Both the position numbers and the translations under genes were made by a program. Under the pieces are notes generated by a model. That model was not told where the DNA came from and ran no database searches. It was given only the letters and a program-made list of their open reading frames with translations. From JBQSUQ01 sp052384575 (GTDB taxonomy: Bacteria; Pseudomonadota; Gammaproteobacteria; Enterobacterales; Pasteurellaceae), in NCBI GenBank assembly GCA_052384575.1, contig JBQSUQ010000004.1: 64,000 bases of DNA; one strand, 5' to 3'. Positions 52,079 through 62,433 of this stretch are shown here, in pieces; the first letter of the stretch is position 1, and every line of letters starts with the position of its first letter.

Positions 52079-52372
52079 TTAACTTCTTCGTCTCCATACA
52101 CCAGATTTGTTGGTAGTGATATAGACGAGCCAACTTAAGAATCCCCCAATAGCGAATATCCATACAAAGCCTTTTATGGCCACATCTGTAAATTCCATTA
52201 TAAGAAGAATGGTTGGAAAAAGCATTAGGGCTATCATAAACGCCCATCCTCTGATAAGTTTTTCACGTACCACTTCTTTACGTGAAAGATATTCAGCTTG
52301 ACAACCTGTACAAACTGTAGCACTAGCTGGAACTACTGTGTTACAAAAAGGACATTCTCTACTATGTGACAT
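52079..52372 (-). CDS. Zinc-ribbon membrane protein, unknown function
   Basis: A 97-residue protein with a four-cysteine zinc ribbon at residues 7-24 (CPFC, then CTGC), a charged linker (SRKEVVREKLIRG), two transmembrane segments (about 43-63 and 67-86) and a basic tail (WRRRS). It shares its plan with the 116-residue protein at 49483. Similar small ribbon-plus-membrane proteins are common and uncharacterised. Confidence 0.75.
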   Translation of the reverse strand: MSHSRECPFCNTVVPASATVCTGCQAEYLSRKEVVREKLIRGWAFMIALMLFPTILLIMEFTDVAIKGFVWIFAIGGFLSWLVYITTNKSGVWRRRS

Positions 52373-52476
52373 AATGTTTCTCCATGCGACTAAAAAAATT
52401 GAAACCTTACTATTGTAAAAAAAAAATAAGATGTCAATGGAGAAACTAAAAATTAAGTAAAAAATTAGGCTACAAA

Positions 52477-53343
52477 TTAAACGAGTTTTTCGATATACAT
52501 TAATCCAATCGCTAACATTCCCAAACCAATGCCGATAATGTTGACTTTACTTAAGCGTTCTTTAAAGATCATTGCACCAACTACTGTACCTAAGCAAATC
52601 ACCCCTAAATCCATGGTAGCAAACACAATAGTTGGATTTTGTTTAAAGTATTGATGTGCATAAATGTAGAATAAAATATTACCAAAATTCAATCCGCCAA
52701 GAATTAAACCCGCAATAAAACTCGATACAGACCATTTGGTGCGTTTAAATAATAAATAGCTAAACATCACCATAGCTGCCAAGACGAAAGCAATAAATAA
52801 GGTATTCGGGAAAGCGCCCCCCATTAAAGCCACTTTTTTGAATAAAACGCCAGACAATCCCCAAATTAACCATACGCCCGCTAATGCCAATGCGGCTTTT
52901 AAGCTATTTTCCACCGCACTTGCAGGTTTGAATAACAGGAAAAACAACGCAAAAAAGGCAACCACTACCCCACCAATTCGCACATGGCTTAATGTTTCGC
53001 CAAAAATGACGACAGCAGCAATAATTTGTAAAAATAGCGCTAAACGTTGTGCTGCATCTGTTCTCACAATTCCGCCAAACTCAACGGCTTTTGACATAAC
53101 AATAAAGCCAACAGGTAAGATGATCCCTAAAATCAAGAAAATAGGTTTTGCTTCGCTTTGCAAGAAAAATTCCGTAAAACCTAAATCGCCGAAATTAGGT
53201 TTTAGTAAAAAATAGCTTAAAGAAAGTGCCATAATGTAACCAAAGGCAACCATTTGTTCTGTTACTACGTTAAATTTTTTGCTTAATTTAAATAACACTG
53301 AAACAGAAACGCTACATAAAATAGCAAGAATAAGATAATGCAT
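52477..53343 (-). CDS. EamA/DMT-superfamily transporter
   Basis: A 288-residue inner-membrane protein with about ten transmembrane helices in two EamA repeats (about 1-135 and 150-285); the second opens ALALAGVWLIWGLSGVLFKK. Members export or import amino acids, nucleotides or metabolites; no substrate can be named here. It stands alone, with an AGGTTCTC ribosome site before the ATG. Confidence 0.85.
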   Translation of the reverse strand: MHYLILAILCSVSVSVLFKLSKKFNVVTEQMVAFGYIMALSLSYFLLKPNFGDLGFTEFFLQSEAKPIFLILGIILPVGFIVMSKAVEFGGIVRTDAAQRLALFLQIIAAVVIFGETLSHVRIGGVVVAFFALFFLLFKPASAVENSLKAALALAGVWLIWGLSGVLFKKVALMGGAFPNTLFIAFVLAAMVMFSYLLFKRTKWSVSSFIAGLILGGLNFGNILFYIYAHQYFKQNPTIVFATMDLGVICLGTVVGAMIFKERLSKVNIIGIGLGMLAIGLMYIEKLV

Positions 53344-53418
53344 TGAGAACCTCTTGTTTTTTCATTATCAAGTATGGATAAAAATTGAGTATGTTAAATT
53401 TCATGTTAAACATAATAA

Positions 53419-53457
53419 AAGTGCGGTTAAAAATCAGAAAATTTTAACCGCACTTTC
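53419..53457. terminator. Uptake-sequence inverted pair, terminator of mukB
   Basis: AAAGTGCGGTTAAAA and TTTTAACCGCACTTT form a perfect 15-bp stem just behind the mukB stop codon. Confidence 0.85.
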
Positions 53458-53461
53458 AAAT

Positions 53462-56400
53462 TTATTCTGTGGCGCCAAAGCCTCGCAAACCAACCACATG
53501 AACTTGCTCTTGGTTACCTGAAATCTTACGCACCAATTTATAGGTTGTACCTTTTTCTGGACTAATATTTTCAGGAGCAGCAATTAATAATTGCATATCC
53601 AAACGTTCACATAATTCAAACAAGGTGGAAATAGATTTTCCGTCTAAACGCGCTGCTTCATCTAAGAATAACAAGCGACAAGGCACAATATCTTTGCCTC
53701 GCATGCGGCGGCTTTCTTCTTCCCAACTTTGTACGACCATTAATAGAATAGACATCCCCGTACCAATGGCCTCACCCGTTGATAATGCACCACTTTCCGC
53801 ACGCAACCAACCATCAGCACCACGATAGACTTCCACTTCTAAATCCAAATAATTACGATAATCCAACAATTCTTCGCCAATGGTTTGTGCAGTACGTTGT
53901 CCCATATCAATATGCGGATTTAATCGTTGATATAATTTCGCAATAGCCTCGGAGAATGTCATGCGATTATCAGTAAAGAGATCTTGATAATCGCCACTGT
54001 TACCTGATAAAGCATCAAGTAACATTGCATGCGTATCACGAATATTCACCATCAAACGAACTGATTTCACTTGACCAAACGAAATATTTTGCAATCCTTG
54101 GTTAAGCATACGAATACGATTCTGTTCACGTTGAATGGTTTTACGCATAATATTCGCTACACTTTCAGAACTAATGGCTAATTTTTGTTCGCGTCCTGTT
54201 AATTCGTTAGTGAGACGATTTAACTCAATTTCCATTTGTTCGATCGCATCAATTGGATCATCTGTTTTGATAATATCTTGACGAATACGCTCGCGTAAAT
54301 GTTGATATACCGCAATAAAGAATCGCACTTTGTTTTCAGGTTTACGGCTATCTTCAGAAATTCGCAATGCATCACGCAAATATTCATTATCAGCAACCGC
54401 CTGACGTAATGCACCCAAGGCTTTATCCGACATAGAACGTAGTTCATCAGTGGATAAATAAGCTAATTCGCGACGATTTAAACGTTTTTCCACATCACTA
54501 TTGCGTGATAAACGCATTACCACACACCAGCTGACTTTCGCGGCAACCACTAATTCACGCTGTTGCTTATAATCACGTTCTGCTTTGCGAATTCGTCGGT
54601 TAAGATTTTCCGCTTCACTCTCAATTAATGTTAATTGTTTTTCAACATAAGAACGGCGCTGACGATTTGCGGAAAGTTGTTGGTGCAATTCTTCTCTACG
54701 ATTTCTCGCTCGCTCTTCTGCACCTGCATCAGCTCTTACACCCAGCTCATTTACTTCGCTTAATAACTCTTTTAGCAAATCATTTTTACTATTAAACGCA
54801 CTTTGTAATTCAATAAAAATGCGATTGTAATCAGCAAATTGTTTTTGTTTTTGATGTAATTGCTCGCGTTGTTGTTCACGACGCGCTTGTGTTTGTTCTA
54901 ATCTGCTGCGTAATTGTTCATTTAGTCCATTGCTTTCTGTTTGAACTGTTTCTTTATAGTCAAAATGCGTTTTACGTTGCATAACATCTGCTAAAGCAAA
55001 TACTTTTTGTTGTACTTGTTTTTGCAACATAGTGCTTTGGGCTAAATCTTGTTTTAAGCGCTCATAATGTTCCGGATCACTTTGTAATGTCGCCGCTATT
55101 GGTTCAAGTTGTGACAATGTCACCCCATGCTGACGAATGAAATGTTCATCTTGTTCAGCAATGTCTAGTTGTTCACGACATTCTTCAATGCGATCGACTA
55201 AACTGTCATCTGCAAGCAATGCCAACTGAGGAATTAACTTATTCAACAATTGCATTTTTTCTTTTGCAGAATCCAATTTTAAACGAATTTGTTGTTCTTC
55301 CGTTGAAAGTGCGGTTAATTCTCGCTCAATTTCATTGCGCTCTGCATTGATTTCACGCATGATCTCTTCTGGATTTGGCAAGAACGCCAATGCCAAATGC
55401 AAGCCAACAAATTGACTGAAATGTTCATGTAAACGTTGGCATTTTTGCACATCAAATGCACGTTGTGCATATTGTTCCGCCACTTCATCACGTTGAATTT
55501 CTAATTCAGCTAAGTGTTTCTCGCGAGCCGCACGTCCAAATAATGGAATTTCAGGGAATTTTGAGTAACGGACTTCACGATCTGACACCTGAACAACAAC
55601 ACCATTGGTCAATTCTTGTGCTGAAAGAACGCTATCATCAAACGCTGCTGGATCACCTTCAATTAAATATAAATCTTCAGGGCAATCATCTAAATGTTCT
55701 AACTGATCTTTAATCGCATTTAAATCACGCACCACAATTGCATGGCGCGCTGGTCCATATAATGCTGAGAAATAAGGAGCGTCTTCAAAGGAAACATCAT
55801 CGTAGAGTTCAGATAAAAGCACGCCGCCAAAGCGTTCAGCTAACACATTTAAACGCGCATCTTCTGAACCATCTGGTTGGCTTAAACGAGAAATTTGTTC
55901 ATCTAATTGATGGCGCTTTTGTTCTAGCTGATCGCGTTGAATGGTTAACTCACGCTCTTTAACCAATTGTGCTTGCATGAAATTCATCACATCTTGGCTA
56001 TCAGCAAATTTCTCACCAGATTGTTCTTCTAAACGTTCCAATGCGGCTTGTGCAGTCAACCAAGCTGGTGCTTTCGCAGATTGTTGTTGATGCTGTGTTA
56101 TTAGCTGTTGTTGTTTTTGGCGTAAAGTCGAACGTTGTTCTACATGATCTGATACTGCACTGGTTAAATCCTCAACTAATGCTTCTTGTTCTGCATAACA
56201 TTCTTCTAATTCATCACTTGTTTCAAGCTGCATATTGGTACGTTGATTAAAATCTGCTAATAAACGCACCGCACTTTGTTGTTGTTGATAACGCTGTTCT
56301 AATTCATGTAATTTTGCACGTAATTGTGGAGTTTGCGCAGCTTGTACTTTTTGGCTTGGATATTCTGCCAATAAGCTTTTTGCACTTTCCCAAGCTGCAG

Positions 56401-57964
56401 AACGAGGTACTTCACCAGCCACTTTGCATACCAATTCATAGGCTTTGTCAAATTGTGATTTTGCTGCCTGAGAAATTGACATTTTTTGTTCTAATTCAAG
56501 CACTTGTTCAGTTAATGTTTCCGCTTGTGCTTCAAATTCTCCATGATAATCATCAATATTTTTGACGCTTAAATCAGCTAAACCACAGAGATTTTTTGCT
56601 TTTTCTAATGCTTGAACGGCTTGTTGATATTGCAACGCGCGTGTTTGTTGAGCATCAAGTGCTTGTTGATAATCCGCCAATTGAGAACGAATTTGATCGA
56701 TCTCTTGTTCCACTTGATCAAACTGTGCTTGGCTTTCTTCTAGCTGTTCATTGGCGGTTTCAACCACCATTTTTTGCTCTTCTAATTTTTCGTTTAATTC
56801 AGCTACATCACCTTGATAACGTTCGATTTTTTCTTGATGACGTAATGCATTAAAAATAAGATTGAGCTGATCAGAAGCACTTTGATAATCCACTTCCAAT
56901 GTTTTCTCACTTTCCGTTAATTCCGCGGCTTCACGACTTAAATCAATTAAACGATGTTGTGATAATTGTTGCTCAGATTTGGCTTGATACCATTCTTTAC
57001 GGAAAGATAAAGCGGTGTGGATATTTCCTTCACGCTCATTCGCATTACGCATATAATCAGAAGCAACATAATTGGTGGTTTCTGTAATTAAATGCTTAAA
57101 TAAATCACGATCAGCTTGGGTTAATTTAATGGCTTCCAATGTCATACGGTTTTCACGCAATGCACTTTCCATATCCTGAAAGGCTTTGCGAACGCCTAGG
57201 TTTTCAGGTAATAGATAATCACGCAATGATTTTGTAATAGCGCTAGAAATACCACCGTATAAAGAAGCTTCAATTAATTTATAGAATTTGCTTCGATCAG
57301 AAGAAGAACGTAAACGTTTCGGAATAATACCTAAATCAAACATCATGCCATGATAATCAGTAATGGAATGATATTGTTTAAATTGTCCGCCAATTTGCTC
57401 TACTTTGTCTTTTAATTCATTTAGGTTTAATACTTTCGCTTGGCGATCATTAATCACTTCAGTAAAAAGTGCGGTTGGATTTACCGCTAATTCCACGCCT
57501 TGCAAACTAAAGGTTTTGATATCTACTTTTTTATCACGACCTGCAATTTGCTGTAATCTCGCCCCCACTAAAACACGTTGATGGCGAGAATTGATGGTAT
57601 CCAATACCGCGTAACAGACGCCTGGACGCAATTTACCATGTAAACCTTTATCTCTCGAACCGCCACTGGCGCCCGCTTCAGTCGTATTACGGAAATGTAA
57701 CAGGGTTAAATCAGGAATTAATGCCGTCACAAATCCAGCCATAGTAGTTGACTTACCTGCACCATTTCCCCCTGAAAGTGTGGTGACTAATTCATCTAAA
57801 TCGAATGTACGCGCAAAAAAACCATTCCAGTTAATCAATGTTAAAGAACGGAATTTGCCACGTTCTACTTGCGTAGCAGAAACTGATGAAAGTGCGGTCA
57901 AATTTTCTTGAGTTTCTTCCACTTCAACATCAGGCATAGCTTGTTCTAATTCATAATCAGCCAT
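53462..57964 (-). CDS. mukB: Chromosome condensin MukB
   Basis: SMC-like ATPase of the MukBEF condensin, 1500 residues. Walker A is LSGGNGAGKST (about 65-73); long coiled-coil arms flank a hinge near 650-780; the C-terminal head has the signature SGALSTGEAIGTGMS and Walker B LLFLDEAARLDGKS. Relative to E. coli the protein has an acidic extension of about 30 residues before ERGKFRSLTLINWNGFF; an uptake sequence encodes part of that extension. The extension also occurs in H. influenzae as I recall it. The start codon shares a base with the mukE stop. Confidence 0.97.
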   Translation of the reverse strand: MADYELEQAMPDVEVEETQENLTALSSVSATQVERGKFRSLTLINWNGFFARTFDLDELVTTLSGGNGAGKSTTMAGFVTALIPDLTLLHFRNTTEAGASGGSRDKGLHGKLRPGVCYAVLDTINSRHQRVLVGARLQQIAGRDKKVDIKTFSLQGVELAVNPTALFTEVINDRQAKVLNLNELKDKVEQIGGQFKQYHSITDYHGMMFDLGIIPKRLRSSSDRSKFYKLIEASLYGGISSAITKSLRDYLLPENLGVRKAFQDMESALRENRMTLEAIKLTQADRDLFKHLITETTNYVASDYMRNANEREGNIHTALSFRKEWYQAKSEQQLSQHRLIDLSREAAELTESEKTLEVDYQSASDQLNLIFNALRHQEKIERYQGDVAELNEKLEEQKMVVETANEQLEESQAQFDQVEQEIDQIRSQLADYQQALDAQQTRALQYQQAVQALEKAKNLCGLADLSVKNIDDYHGEFEAQAETLTEQVLELEQKMSISQAAKSQFDKAYELVCKVAGEVPRSAAWESAKSLLAEYPSQKVQAAQTPQLRAKLHELEQRYQQQQSAVRLLADFNQRTNMQLETSDELEECYAEQEALVEDLTSAVSDHVEQRSTLRQKQQQLITQHQQQSAKAPAWLTAQAALERLEEQSGEKFADSQDVMNFMQAQLVKERELTIQRDQLEQKRHQLDEQISRLSQPDGSEDARLNVLAERFGGVLLSELYDDVSFEDAPYFSALYGPARHAIVVRDLNAIKDQLEHLDDCPEDLYLIEGDPAAFDDSVLSAQELTNGVVVQVSDREVRYSKFPEIPLFGRAAREKHLAELEIQRDEVAEQYAQRAFDVQKCQRLHEHFSQFVGLHLALAFLPNPEEIMREINAERNEIERELTALSTEEQQIRLKLDSAKEKMQLLNKLIPQLALLADDSLVDRIEECREQLDIAEQDEHFIRQHGVTLSQLEPIAATLQSDPEHYERLKQDLAQSTMLQKQVQQKVFALADVMQRKTHFDYKETVQTESNGLNEQLRSRLEQTQARREQQREQLHQKQKQFADYNRIFIELQSAFNSKNDLLKELLSEVNELGVRADAGAEERARNRREELHQQLSANRQRRSYVEKQLTLIESEAENLNRRIRKAERDYKQQRELVVAAKVSWCVVMRLSRNSDVEKRLNRRELAYLSTDELRSMSDKALGALRQAVADNEYLRDALRISEDSRKPENKVRFFIAVYQHLRERIRQDIIKTDDPIDAIEQMEIELNRLTNELTGREQKLAISSESVANIMRKTIQREQNRIRMLNQGLQNISFGQVKSVRLMVNIRDTHAMLLDALSGNSGDYQDLFTDNRMTFSEAIAKLYQRLNPHIDMGQRTAQTIGEELLDYRNYLDLEVEVYRGADGWLRAESGALSTGEAIGTGMSILLMVVQSWEEESRRMRGKDIVPCRLLFLDEAARLDGKSISTLFELCERLDMQLLIAAPENISPEKGTTYKLVRKISGNQEQVHVVGLRGFGATE

Positions 57965-58713
57965 TATTCTGCTCCTTCTTGATTATCTTCATCTTCTTCA
58001 AAATCTTCATCATTTTCCACCGCACTTTCATCTAATGAGGTTTTTAATGCGGCTTTTTCAGCCTGTAATGATTGTGGATTTGCTGCTTCACCATCACGAA
58101 TTAAACGTAATTGTGCTTCAATTGGATCATCGCCGGCACGCACTTCCGCACCAAAACGGAAAACCGATTCTGAAATAGTAAATTTACCGCTATTTTGCTC
58201 ACCTACAGTATGTAACATACCTAAACGGCGTAAACGTCCAATGGCAGCTCTGACTTTTTCCGCTAATTTTTGTTTATCCAAATCAGATCCACTGGCTCGC
58301 AAATTAATAGCTTTTAATAATTTGCTTTCATCTGCAAGGTTCAACAACTCATCATACACTTCTTGTATGGTAAAAATACCTTGCTGTGCCAAGCGTTCTG
58401 GGCTGAGATACAAATAACACAAGACTTTCCCCACTAACATTTCTAACTCGGTTAGCACTGAACGAGAAATTAAGGTCGTAGCTTTGGGACGCAAATAGAA
58501 AAAACCTTCTGGCGCACGAATTAACTCAACGTTATAGCGACGATAAAAACTGTCTAATTCATGTTGAAATTCGGCCAAAAAGGCGTAGTTATCTAAATAT
58601 TCTTGCCCAATATGTTTACCTGAGCGTAATTGGCTATCAACGGTCGGAAACAATGGATTGGCAATTGCGCTCGCCAATTTAGTTGAAATGAAGTCTTGAA
58701 GATTGTCTGTCAT
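57964..58713 (-). CDS. mukE: Condensin subunit MukE
   Basis: A 249-residue winged-helix partner that binds MukF and, through it, MukB. DNLQDFISTKLASAIANPLFPTVDSQLRSGKHI and RRYNVELIRAPEGFFYLRP are diagnostic; the acidic tail (ENDEDFEEDEDNQEGAE) is usual. I start it at the ATG at 58713, which follows AAAGAGAAAACA; a TTG six codons upstream is the alternative. It overlaps mukB by 1 nt. Confidence 0.96.
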   Translation of the reverse strand: MTDNLQDFISTKLASAIANPLFPTVDSQLRSGKHIGQEYLDNYAFLAEFQHELDSFYRRYNVELIRAPEGFFYLRPKATTLISRSVLTELEMLVGKVLCYLYLSPERLAQQGIFTIQEVYDELLNLADESKLLKAINLRASGSDLDKQKLAEKVRAAIGRLRRLGMLHTVGEQNSGKFTISESVFRFGAEVRAGDDPIEAQLRLIRDGEAANPQSLQAEKAALKTSLDESAVENDEDFEEDEDNQEGAE

Positions 58714-58792
58714 TGTTTTCTCTTTATTCAATTAAGAAATTTGTCTGTAAAAATAACAAAAGTGCGGTGAAAAAAATCACAAGTTTTACGGA

Positions 58793-60127
58793 TTATGCGT
58801 ATTCATCAATAATATGCGCTTGCACTTCTGCACCATGTTGGTTAATGGCTTTCCAATCAGGATAAATACCGCTTAAATCATCTTTCGCTAAACCTAAACG
58901 CACTGCCTGTTCGACGATAATGCGGGCAACATCAAAATGTTTTGATAATGGGTAGTTTTCCAATTGTGTTTTGAGCACTAGGCTGAGATCAATTGGGCGA
59001 TTATGTTCACGATATTCAATGAGTAAATTCTGCATGTGTTCAACAATTTGATCATGTAAATCAGCCAAAGATTCATATTGCAACTCTTCTGGCAATTCAC
59101 CTAAGGCGTCTTCACTATTCAACACTAATTCTTCATCGCGTAAATCCACTAAGCGTTCAGCTTGAGCAGTCCATAAGAACCAAGGATGATCAAAATACTG
59201 ATGAATTGAGGTACGTAATCGTTGGCTAAACACTCGATTTTTATCTAAATCAATTGCTGTACGAATAAATTTATGCACATGGCGGTCATAACCAATCCAT
59301 AAATCAATGGCTTGTTGCCCCCAGCTAATAATGCGGTCTAATTTGGCTTGCAAATCGGTAATCAGCTGATCAATAAAATACAAATTATCCTGACCGATCA
59401 CACAATCTTGAATTCGCAGCAACTGTGCTTGTAATTTATCGCCTGCAGCATTTAAAGTGTCTTGTAATTCGCGTAAATTGCCAGAAGTTTCATCTAATAA
59501 ACGTTCACAACTTGCAATAGCTGCTTGCCAATCTTTACTTAATAATTCTGCGATTTCTTCTTTAATACTTTGTTGATTTTCATCCATGATGCGTTGAGAT
59601 AAATCAATGCTATCGAAAATTTCTGCCACAGAATATTTTAACGGTGCGAATACCTGACGACGCCAAAAGTATTCATCTTCATTTTTTTCAATTCCCTCTT
59701 CCGCTGATTCAGAAGCACGTTGGATCTCATCGGCAACAATGGCCAATTGAACAGAAAGACGTAATGCAGAAAACTCACGTTGGCGGATATAATAATCGGA
59801 TACACCAACACCCAGCGGTGTTAAACGGTAAATAGAAAGACCATCAGTAAATTCGCTACTAAAACGATTGAGGAAACGTTGTTTCACTAAATCATTAATG
59901 GCGTTATTGGCACGCGTCGCCACGTTATCAGAAAGTTCAAATTCCGTTGAAACACGACGGAAAATATCGACTAAATCACTTTCTTGCATTTCGCCATCAA
60001 TTTGTTCATTGTTATATAAGGCAATGGCGAGCAAAAAAGACAAACGCTCTGTATTTAAATTTAACGAAAACTCGCGCTCTTTTGCCCAAGAAACCAATTC
60101 AGGAATGGTTTGTGATGTTTCTAACAT
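58793..60127 (-). CDS. mukF: Condensin kleisin subunit MukF
   Basis: A 444-residue kleisin that bridges the MukB heads and binds MukE. The N-terminal winged-helix dimerisation domain (IPELVSWAKEREFSLNLNTERLSFLLAIA) and the C-terminal head-binding domain (DDLSGIYPDWKAINQHGAEVQAHIIDEYA) are both present. It is first in mukFEB; the 79-nt gap to mukE holds an uptake sequence. The smtA gene found before mukF in E. coli is absent; ttcA is divergent instead. Confidence 0.96.
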   Translation of the reverse strand: MLETSQTIPELVSWAKEREFSLNLNTERLSFLLAIALYNNEQIDGEMQESDLVDIFRRVSTEFELSDNVATRANNAINDLVKQRFLNRFSSEFTDGLSIYRLTPLGVGVSDYYIRQREFSALRLSVQLAIVADEIQRASESAEEGIEKNEDEYFWRRQVFAPLKYSVAEIFDSIDLSQRIMDENQQSIKEEIAELLSKDWQAAIASCERLLDETSGNLRELQDTLNAAGDKLQAQLLRIQDCVIGQDNLYFIDQLITDLQAKLDRIISWGQQAIDLWIGYDRHVHKFIRTAIDLDKNRVFSQRLRTSIHQYFDHPWFLWTAQAERLVDLRDEELVLNSEDALGELPEELQYESLADLHDQIVEHMQNLLIEYREHNRPIDLSLVLKTQLENYPLSKHFDVARIIVEQAVRLGLAKDDLSGIYPDWKAINQHGAEVQAHIIDEYA

Positions 60128-60318
60128 GAAAATTTCTCACAACACAGAAAATAGATACAAAATTAGGCGAAATTATACAGGATCTTTCTCTTTTTTGTAA
60201 GATTTGAATAAATGAAAGACATTTGTCATCGTTGTTTAAAATAAAAATCCCTATCTTTTTATTGAAATTTTTTCATTACGCCTTACTATACGCAAGTTAA
60301 CAAAATCTGAAGATAGCA

Positions 60319-61248
60319 ATGAATATGAACGATCAGAATCAAGAAAAAAAACAAACCTATAATTTTAATAAACTACAAAAACGCCTACGCCGCAATGTTG
60401 GCAATGCCATTGCAGATTTCAATATGATTGAAGAAGGCGATAAAGTCATGGTCTGCCTTTCTGGCGGCAAAGATAGCTACACCTTATTAGATATTCTCTT
60501 AAATTTAAAACTAAATGCGCCTGTGCATTTTGATATTGTGGCGGTGAATTTAGACCAAAAACAGCCGGGTTTCCCAGAACATGTATTGCCTGAATATTTA
60601 CAAAGTATCGGGGTGGAATACAAGATTGTAGAAGAAAACACCTACGGCATTGTGAAAGAAAAAATCCCTGAGGGCAAAACCACTTGTTCGCTCTGCTCTC
60701 GTTTACGCCGAGGCATTTTATACCGTACCGCAACGGAATTAGGCGCAACCAAAATTGCATTGGGACATCATCGTGATGATATGCTTGCCACTCTATTTTT
60801 AAATATGTTTTACGGTGGCAAATTAAAATCCATGCCACCTAAGCTCATTAGTGATGATGGCAAACAAATCGTAATTCGCCCTTTGGCTTACTGTAAAGAA
60901 AAAGATATTGAAAAATATGCGATTGCCAAACAATTCCCGATTATTCCTTGTAATCTTTGTGGATCTCAACCCAACTTACAGCGTCAAGTGGTGAAAGAAA
61001 TGCTTAACACTTGGGATCGCCAATATCCAGGGCGATTAGAAACCATGTTTAGCGCTATGCAAGATATCGTGCCTTCGCATTTATGTGATCCAAAACTCTT
61101 TGATTTTAAAGGGATTAAGAAAGGACAAACATTAGATGGCATTCAGGGCGACATTGCTTTCGATAAAGAAGAAATTACCTCACCAATTTTTGATGAAGAC
61201 GAAGCATTTTCCGAACAACAACTCATTCAATTTAAAGAAATCAGCTAA
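60319..61248 (+). CDS. ttcA: tRNA 2-thiocytidine(32) synthetase TtcA
   Basis: ATP- and Fe-S-dependent enzyme that thiolates C32 of some tRNAs. The 309-residue protein has the PP-loop VCLSGGKDSYTLLD (about residue 47) and the cluster cysteines in TTCSLCSRLRRG (about 123) and IPCNLCGSQPNLQR (about 213). Start 60319 or the ATG two codons later are both possible. It ends at an uptake-sequence terminator. Its sulfur demand fits the thiosulfate importer next door. Confidence 0.96.
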   Translation: MNMNDQNQEKKQTYNFNKLQKRLRRNVGNAIADFNMIEEGDKVMVCLSGGKDSYTLLDILLNLKLNAPVHFDIVAVNLDQKQPGFPEHVLPEYLQSIGVEYKIVEENTYGIVKEKIPEGKTTCSLCSRLRRGILYRTATELGATKIALGHHRDDMLATLFLNMFYGGKLKSMPPKLISDDGKQIVIRPLAYCKEKDIEKYAIAKQFPIIPCNLCGSQPNLQRQVVKEMLNTWDRQYPGRLETMFSAMQDIVPSHLCDPKLFDFKGIKKGQTLDGIQGDIAFDKEEITSPIFDEDEAFSEQQLIQFKEIS

Positions 61249-61279
61249 AAAGTGCGGTGAAATTCACCGCACTTTTTTT
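61247..61279 (+). terminator. Uptake-sequence inverted pair, terminator of ttcA
   Basis: AAAAAGTGCGGTGAA and TTCACCGCACTTTTTTT form a strong symmetric stem with a T run, overlapping the ttcA stop codon by two bases. Confidence 0.9.
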
Positions 61280-61385
61280 AGATATTTGATTTTTGTCACA
61301 AAAATAAAAAATCAAGATTGACAGAAATAGAAAAAATTTTTATTTTAAAACTCCATTTTTCATTACATTATACTAAGGTTTAGTT

Positions 61386-62417
61386 ATGTTTTGGTCATTT
61401 CTATCTGCATTTCTTATTGGTAGCCTACTTGGCTTTGTCTTTCAACGTTCCCGTTTTTGCCTTACTGGTGGTTTCCGCGATATGTATATTGCGAAAAATA
61501 ATCGCATGTTCTACGCCTTACTTATCGCCATTTGTGTGCAAAGTATCGGTGTGATTAGTTTGATGGAATTAGGCTATATAGGTTCACCTTACAAAGATTT
61601 TTCCGTTGTATCCATCATTATCGGTTCCATCATCTTTGGCATGAGTATCGTCCTTGCCAGCGGTTGTGCAACTGGTACATGGTATCACGCGGGAGAAGGT
61701 CTAATTAGTAGCTGGGTCGCATTGATTATGTACATGATCAGCGCAGCAATGATGCGCTTAGGCGCGTTAAATCCAATACAAAAATCCATGGGACAGTACG
61801 TTAAAATCAATGATAATTTAGCGGCAAGTTTAGGGATTTCTGTTTGGTGGCTAGTTGGATTACTTACGGTTATCACGTTATTCTTAGTGTATAAAACCTT
61901 AAGCAAACCTCAACTTAAAGTCGCCACATTGCCTCCACGCTATACTGGATTGCGTCATTATCTATTTGAAAAACGCTATCATCCTTTCGTCGCTGCTATT
62001 TTTATCGGTTTATTAGCTTTTGCTGCTTGGGTGGCAAATAGCATGAACGGTAAAACTGCAGGCTTAGGCATTACCGGGCCTTCCGCGAATATTATTAGCT
62101 TTTTAGTTACTGGCGATGAAAAAAAAATCAATTGGGGCGTATTTTTAGTACTCGGCATTATGTTTGGTGCTTATATCGCCGCCAAAGGCAGCCATGAATT
62201 CAAATGGCGAATGCCTGATTTAAGAACATTAAGAAACAGCGTTATTGGCGGCTTATTAATGGGTGTTGGTGCGTCATTAGCTGGCGGTTGTACTATCGGC
62301 AATGGCTTGACTGCAACCGCTGTGATGAGCACAAAAGGCTGGTTATCATTATTGTTCATTATTTTTGGTACTTGGATTATGAGCTACTTTATGTATGTTC
62401 GTCCAAATCGACATTAA
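61386..62417 (+). CDS. tsuA: Thiosulfate transporter TsuA (YeeE)
   Basis: A 343-residue inner-membrane protein of the YeeE/YedE family with about nine to ten hydrophobic segments. The three cysteine motifs used to relay thiosulfate are all visible: RSRFCLTGGFRDMY (about 25), ASGCATGTWYHAGEG (about 91) and LAGGCTIGNGL (about 302). It is closer to YeeE than to YedE in these blocks. It precedes tsuB by 16 nt. A weak FNR-like TTGAT-TTTT-GTCAC at 61286-61299 and a TATACT box precede it; I give the FNR match little weight. Confidence 0.88.
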   Translation: MFWSFLSAFLIGSLLGFVFQRSRFCLTGGFRDMYIAKNNRMFYALLIAICVQSIGVISLMELGYIGSPYKDFSVVSIIIGSIIFGMSIVLASGCATGTWYHAGEGLISSWVALIMYMISAAMMRLGALNPIQKSMGQYVKINDNLAASLGISVWWLVGLLTVITLFLVYKTLSKPQLKVATLPPRYTGLRHYLFEKRYHPFVAAIFIGLLAFAAWVANSMNGKTAGLGITGPSANIISFLVTGDEKKINWGVFLVLGIMFGAYIAAKGSHEFKWRMPDLRTLRNSVIGGLLMGVGASLAGGCTIGNGLTATAVMSTKGWLSLLFIIFGTWIMSYFMYVRPNRH

Positions 62418-62433
62418 TTACAAAGGAGAAATT

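Noticed and set aside
61286..61299. FNR-like site before tsuA
   Set aside because: TTGAT-TTTT-GTCAC misses two informative bases in AT-rich DNA; chance is likely.
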